35,499 nt of DNA from Phycisphaerae bacterium (GTDB taxonomy: Bacteria > Planctomycetota > Phycisphaerae > UBA1845 > Fen-1342): positions 1 through 35,499 of the forward strand of contig JANQFV010000032.1 of NCBI GenBank assembly GCA_028277645.1, read 5' to 3'. Both the position numbers and the translations under genes were made by a program. The notes beneath the pieces were generated by a model that was given only the letters and a program-made list of their open reading frames with translations, had not been told where the DNA came from and did no database searches. Positions 32,662 through 35,499 of this stretch are shown here, in pieces (the stretch's first letter is position 1; every line of letters starts with the position of its first letter).

Positions 32662-35499
32662 TTAGAAGACCAGCAGATCGACGAACGGATTAATGTCGTC
32701 GAAGCCCACGGAGTCATTGTTGTTAATGTCGCCGTGGTTGATGTCGCACGCCGGGTAATCGATCGCGTACTGGGCCGGATCGGTCAGGGCCAGCACGAAC
32801 GGGTTGATGTCGCCGAAGTCGATGAACCCGTCGCAATTCATGTCACCCAGGCCGCGCGTGCCGATCAGCGTGATTGGCGTCTCGCACAGGTTGCCTGCAC
32901 AGTCGAAGACGCGCAGGCGACCGGTACCGCTGACCTCTGGATCGGTTACCTCGACCGACAACCGGACCCACGTATCGCCCGGCGTGTACGGGTCGACCGT
33001 GAGCATCAGGTTGTAGTCATTGACCAACTCGATCGTGCAGATGCCGCTGGCGAGGTTCTCGAACTCGGTGATCTTGGCGTCGTAACGTTGCGGGAAGTCC
33101 GCCGACTCGATCACGAGCGACCACTGGTCGAACGTGCCGGTGTCGTTGTTCTTGTCATCGACGATCTTCAACGTGTACGTGCCCGCGGCGGAACCGCCGT
33201 CCAGCGCGGTCAGCACCGGACCAGCCTCCGGCTGGTACGAGCCGGTGAACGGCGCCTCGGACGAGCTGTCCGGTATCGGCGCGGCCGCTTCATCATCGAG
33301 GATCGTGTCGATGAAGTTGTTGCCGGTGCTGCCGATGTCGCTGAAGAGCGCGATTGGCAACGGCGACGTCAGCGACGCCTCGATGTCGTCATCGTACGGG
33401 TGCGTGATGTTCAGGATGATGTTCACGTCCGCGACGATCTCGGTGTCCGTCACGAGGATGGACGACTCGACGCCGGTGACCGTGTCGTTGTCAGGAATTG
33501 GCTGTGGCAGGTCGGCGGAAACGTACCGCTTGGTGTTGGTGATGAAGCCGCCGCACTTGGGCAGCGTGGCATCGATTTCCACCAGGATATACGACCGCCA
33601 GCCACAACCGTCGGTGACCTGAACGTAGCCGCGTCCATTGGCGAACGGGTCGACGAGGCCGACCGTGAAGTCAGCGGCGGCCGCCGGCAGACCCGGCGTG
33701 ATCGACACGATCTGCAGGTTTTCGGCAAACGGGGCCAGCACAATCGACTGTACGCCGGTGTCGTTGGCCTGGTTGTCGGTCGCGAGACCGTCGAACTCGG
33801 CCGCGCCGAGGTTCACCGCGCCACTGAGTTCCGGCGGAGTCTGATCAAGACTCGCCGCGGCGAGGCTGATCGGGATGTTGTTGGTGTTGCCGGTGATGTC
33901 GGTGATCTCGAGCGTACCGCTGCCGGGGAGGTTTGGATCGACGAGCTCGACGCGGTAGTCCACGACCTCGTCACCGGAAACAAAGTCGGCAATCACCATC
34001 AGGTTGGACGCGCCACCGGCCAGCGCGATCGTGTCGATACCGCTGCCGGGGGTGAGATCAGTGGCACGGCCGACGTAACGCTCCGGCCCGCACGGGCTCT
34101 TGAGCGTGACCGCCCAGCGGCGGAACGTGTGCCGGGACGAGCTGGTCATGCGATAGTCGGCCGCCTGAAGCTTCCAGCCGCCGGCCGAGTCCTGGTTGGC
34201 CAGCTTGAACAGCATGTTGTCGCGCGGGTCAGTGTCGATGCCGTTGCCGATGAAGTCGCCACGGCCGTCGGGCTGGTGCAGGCCCTGGAACTCGATCGTT
34301 CCGAGCGCAGGCTCGAGGTGTGCATCGTCCACGACCGGGGCATCGTCGTCGAGCAGGATTTCAATTGTGTTCTTGGTAAGGCCGACGCTGTCACGCTCGT
34401 CCATGCCGACGCGGTTGACCAGGGCACAGAACTCGCTGCCCTTGGTCAACGTCGCGGCCAGCCGGCCGAGGTCCTTGGAGTCGATGACCAGCTCGGTCTC
34501 AACCTCGCCCACCAGGAACGAGTCGGTAACGAGCAGTGTCGACGTCACGCCGACCGGATCGCTCGACGGCAGGTCGGCCTGGACTTCCTGGCGGAAAGTC
34601 AGGTCGGTGGTCACACCTCCGGTGTTGGCTGGCATGTCGCCGTCGACCAGACCGCTGATGTTGACGATCGACTGGCATGAGTTTTCCTGCACGTCGGTGA
34701 CGGTGATCGTGGCCGAGCCCGCCATCGTCGGATCGATGAGCGTCACGGTGTACGCCACGGACGTATCGCCCGGCGTGAAGTCGCCCGGCAGGTTGAGCTG
34801 CACGTTGGTGTCACCGGTCATCACAATCGACTCAATGCCAACCGCGTCGGTCGCGAGACCGTCGAAGGTCTGCGGGCCGGGGAAGCTGCCGAGGATATCG
34901 AGCTGCCAGTAGATCATGCGCGAGCCACCGTTCTGGGAGCTCGAATCGTCGGCGACGTTGAGCGTCCAGGTGCCCTGGGCCTGCTCGCCGTTGAAGTCGG
35001 CCAGCGTGCCTTCCGGCAGCCAGGTACCGGTGTACGGCTCGCCGCTGCTGAGAATCGGCATGGTCTCTTCGGCGTCGTCGTCCCAGACGGCATCAATGAT
35101 GTCGAACGCCAGCGAACTGCCGCGGTCGGTCTGAATCTCGACCGTCGTGCCCAACGGCGACGTCAGGAAGATGTCCAGGTCGGACGTTGACGTACACTCG
35201 AACGTGGCCGAGACGTTGACGTCCTGGACAAGGCCCATATCAGGGACGACGAGGGTCATGTCCGTGCCGTTGGGATCGTTGTTGTCCGGGATGTGGACCG
35301 GCAGGTCGATGTGACGGATGACACGCGTGGCGGAATTCACACCCGCGCAGGACGGGTCATCGATGTCGATGTCAACTGCCTGCACCGTCGTATTGCCGGC
35401 GCAGTCTTCCACGATGAGCAGCGCCGCGCCGCTCATGTTCGGATCGACCAGCTCGATGTCAAACGTGACCGGGTTGTCGCCCGGCGTGAATGACAGGTT
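32662..35499 (-). CDS. P-domain-repeat secreted protein with dockerin-like tail, 5' end beyond window
   Basis: The frame is open to the right edge; residues LSFTPGDNPVTFDIELVDPN precede the first in-window Met, so the gene starts outside. About 945 residues are visible. Three segments look like proprotein-convertase P-domains: about 35340-34890 (DLDIFLTSPLGTTVEI...FNGEQAQGTWTLNVADD), 34600-34100 (more divergent) and 33540-33090 (DDDIEASLTSPLPIALF...GSAAGTYTLKIVDD). Between them lie short beta units ending in TPGDT-type and VTDPEVSGTGRL-type phrases. The C-terminus has GDMNCDGFIDFGDINPFVLA and GDINNNDSVGFDDINPFVDL calcium loops. No protease domain is visible in the window, though one could lie in the missing N-terminus. 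Secretion is inferred from the domains. It stands directly upstream of, and on the same strand as, the S8 protease gene. Confidence 0.88.
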   Translation of the reverse strand, partial: NLSFTPGDNPVTFDIELVDPNMSGAALLIVEDCAGNTTVQAVDIDIDDPSCAGVNSATRVIRHIDLPVHIPDNNDPNGTDMTLVVPDMGLVQDVNVSATFECTSTSDLDIFLTSPLGTTVEIQTDRGSSLAFDIIDAVWDDDAEETMPILSSGEPYTGTWLPEGTLADFNGEQAQGTWTLNVADDSSSQNGGSRMIYWQLDILGSFPGPQTFDGLATDAVGIESIVMTGDTNVQLNLPGDFTPGDTSVAYTVTLIDPTMAGSATITVTDVQENSCQSIVNISGLVDGDMPANTGGVTTDLTFRQEVQADLPSSDPVGVTSTLLVTDSFLVGEVETELVIDSKDLGRLAATLTKGSEFCALVNRVGMDERDSVGLTKNTIEILLDDDAPVVDDAHLEPALGTIEFQGLHQPDGRGDFIGNGIDTDPRDNMLFKLANQDSAGGWKLQAADYRMTSSSRHTFRRWAVTLKSPCGPERYVGRATDLTPGSGIDTIALAGGASNLMVIADFVSGDEVVDYRVELVDPNLPGSGTLEITDITGNTNNIPISLAAASLDQTPPELSGAVNLGAAEFDGLATDNQANDTGVQSIVLAPFAENLQIVSITPGLPAAAADFTVGLVDPFANGRGYVQVTDGCGWRSYILVEIDATLPKCGGFITNTKRYVSADLPQPIPDNDTVTGVESSILVTDTEIVADVNIILNITHPYDDDIEASLTSPLPIALFSDIGSTGNNFIDTILDDEAAAPIPDSSSEAPFTGSYQPEAGPVLTALDGGSAAGTYTLKIVDDKNNDTGTFDQWSLVIESADFPQRYDAKITEFENLASGICTIELVNDYNLMLTVDPYTPGDTWVRLSVEVTDPEVSGTGRLRVFDCAGNLCETPITLIGTRGLGDMNCDGFIDFGDINPFVLALTDPAQYAIDYPACDINHGDINNNDSVGFDDINPFVDLLVF

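Noticed and set aside
32581..34680. 699-codon plus-strand open frame
   Set aside because: Antisense to the P-domain protein gene; the translation is rich in Val, Arg and Asp repeats without motifs. GC-rich codon bias keeps the opposite frame open.
1..35499. CRISPR arrays, tRNA and rRNA genes
   Set aside because: No regularly spaced direct repeats and no cloverleaf or rRNA sequence was recognised by eye in the intergenic regions; a tRNAscan/Infernal run would settle this.

Overview
The window is GC-rich, with a gene style typical of Planctomycetota. Three very large secreted proteins end in dockerin-like repeats built on the phrase DFGDINPFV, a sorting/anchor tail common in Phycisphaerae-like planctomycetes. 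The lineage call is inferred from protein style only; there is no rRNA, tRNA or marker gene in view.

Layout. (1) 1-1840: no recognisable gene up to about 433. A 5'-truncated IS1182-type transposase (minus strand, about 434-1620) follows, joined directly to the last ~70 codons of a broken beta-helix/choice-of-anchor-type surface protein gene (plus strand, stop 1839). (2) 2016-7280: a tetR - periplasmic adaptor - RND pump operon. A perfect palindrome lies inside the tetR promoter, and a second palindrome with the same GACG-N3-CGTC core lies in the first codons of the adaptor gene. (3) 7641-22212: a tightly packed, co-directional hydrogenase/heterodisulfide-reductase locus, the centre of interest. 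(4) 22682-23608 minus: an orphan DUF3800 protein. (5) 24093-35499: a secreted dockerin-tailed protein of unknown function (plus), then two convergent minus-strand genes. One is a ~2045-residue subtilisin-like (S8) protease with tandem Ig-like and jelly-roll-like modules. The other is a P-domain-rich dockerin-tailed protein that runs off the right edge.

The hydrogenase locus in order: HyaD-type [NiFe] maturation protease; HdrC; HdrB; the N-terminal half only of HdrA (FAD domain); DRTGG protein; RsbW-like ATPase; a [FeFe]-hydrogenase-like protein with altered H-cluster motifs; second DRTGG protein; PHP-domain protein; second GHKL ATPase; HydC/NuoE; small thioredoxin-like Fe-S protein; HydB/NuoF; a fusion of a HydA/NuoG-like Fe-S front end with the C-terminal half of HdrA; MvhD; MvhG; MvhA. 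In effect the FAD-dependent HdrABC-MvhADG machine is merged with the NAD(H)-reactive HydBC module of bifurcating hydrogenases. HdrA is cut in two, and its second half is welded to the Fe-S chain that would normally lead from HydB to the hydrogenase.

The inferred complex would take H2 electrons at the [NiFe] subunits (MvhAG) and pass them via MvhD to the HdrA flavin. From there they could reach both the HdrB active site (an unknown disulfide or disulfide-like acceptor) and, through the fused Fe-S chain, the FMN/NAD site of HydB, possibly also ferredoxin. The middle block (DRTGG, ATPases, PHP, [FeFe]-like) resembles the accessory genes next to HydABC-type hydrogenases in Thermotoga and Firmicutes and is read here as a sensing/regulatory module. 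Complex architecture, direction and bifurcation are inference; motifs and gene order are read directly from the sequence.
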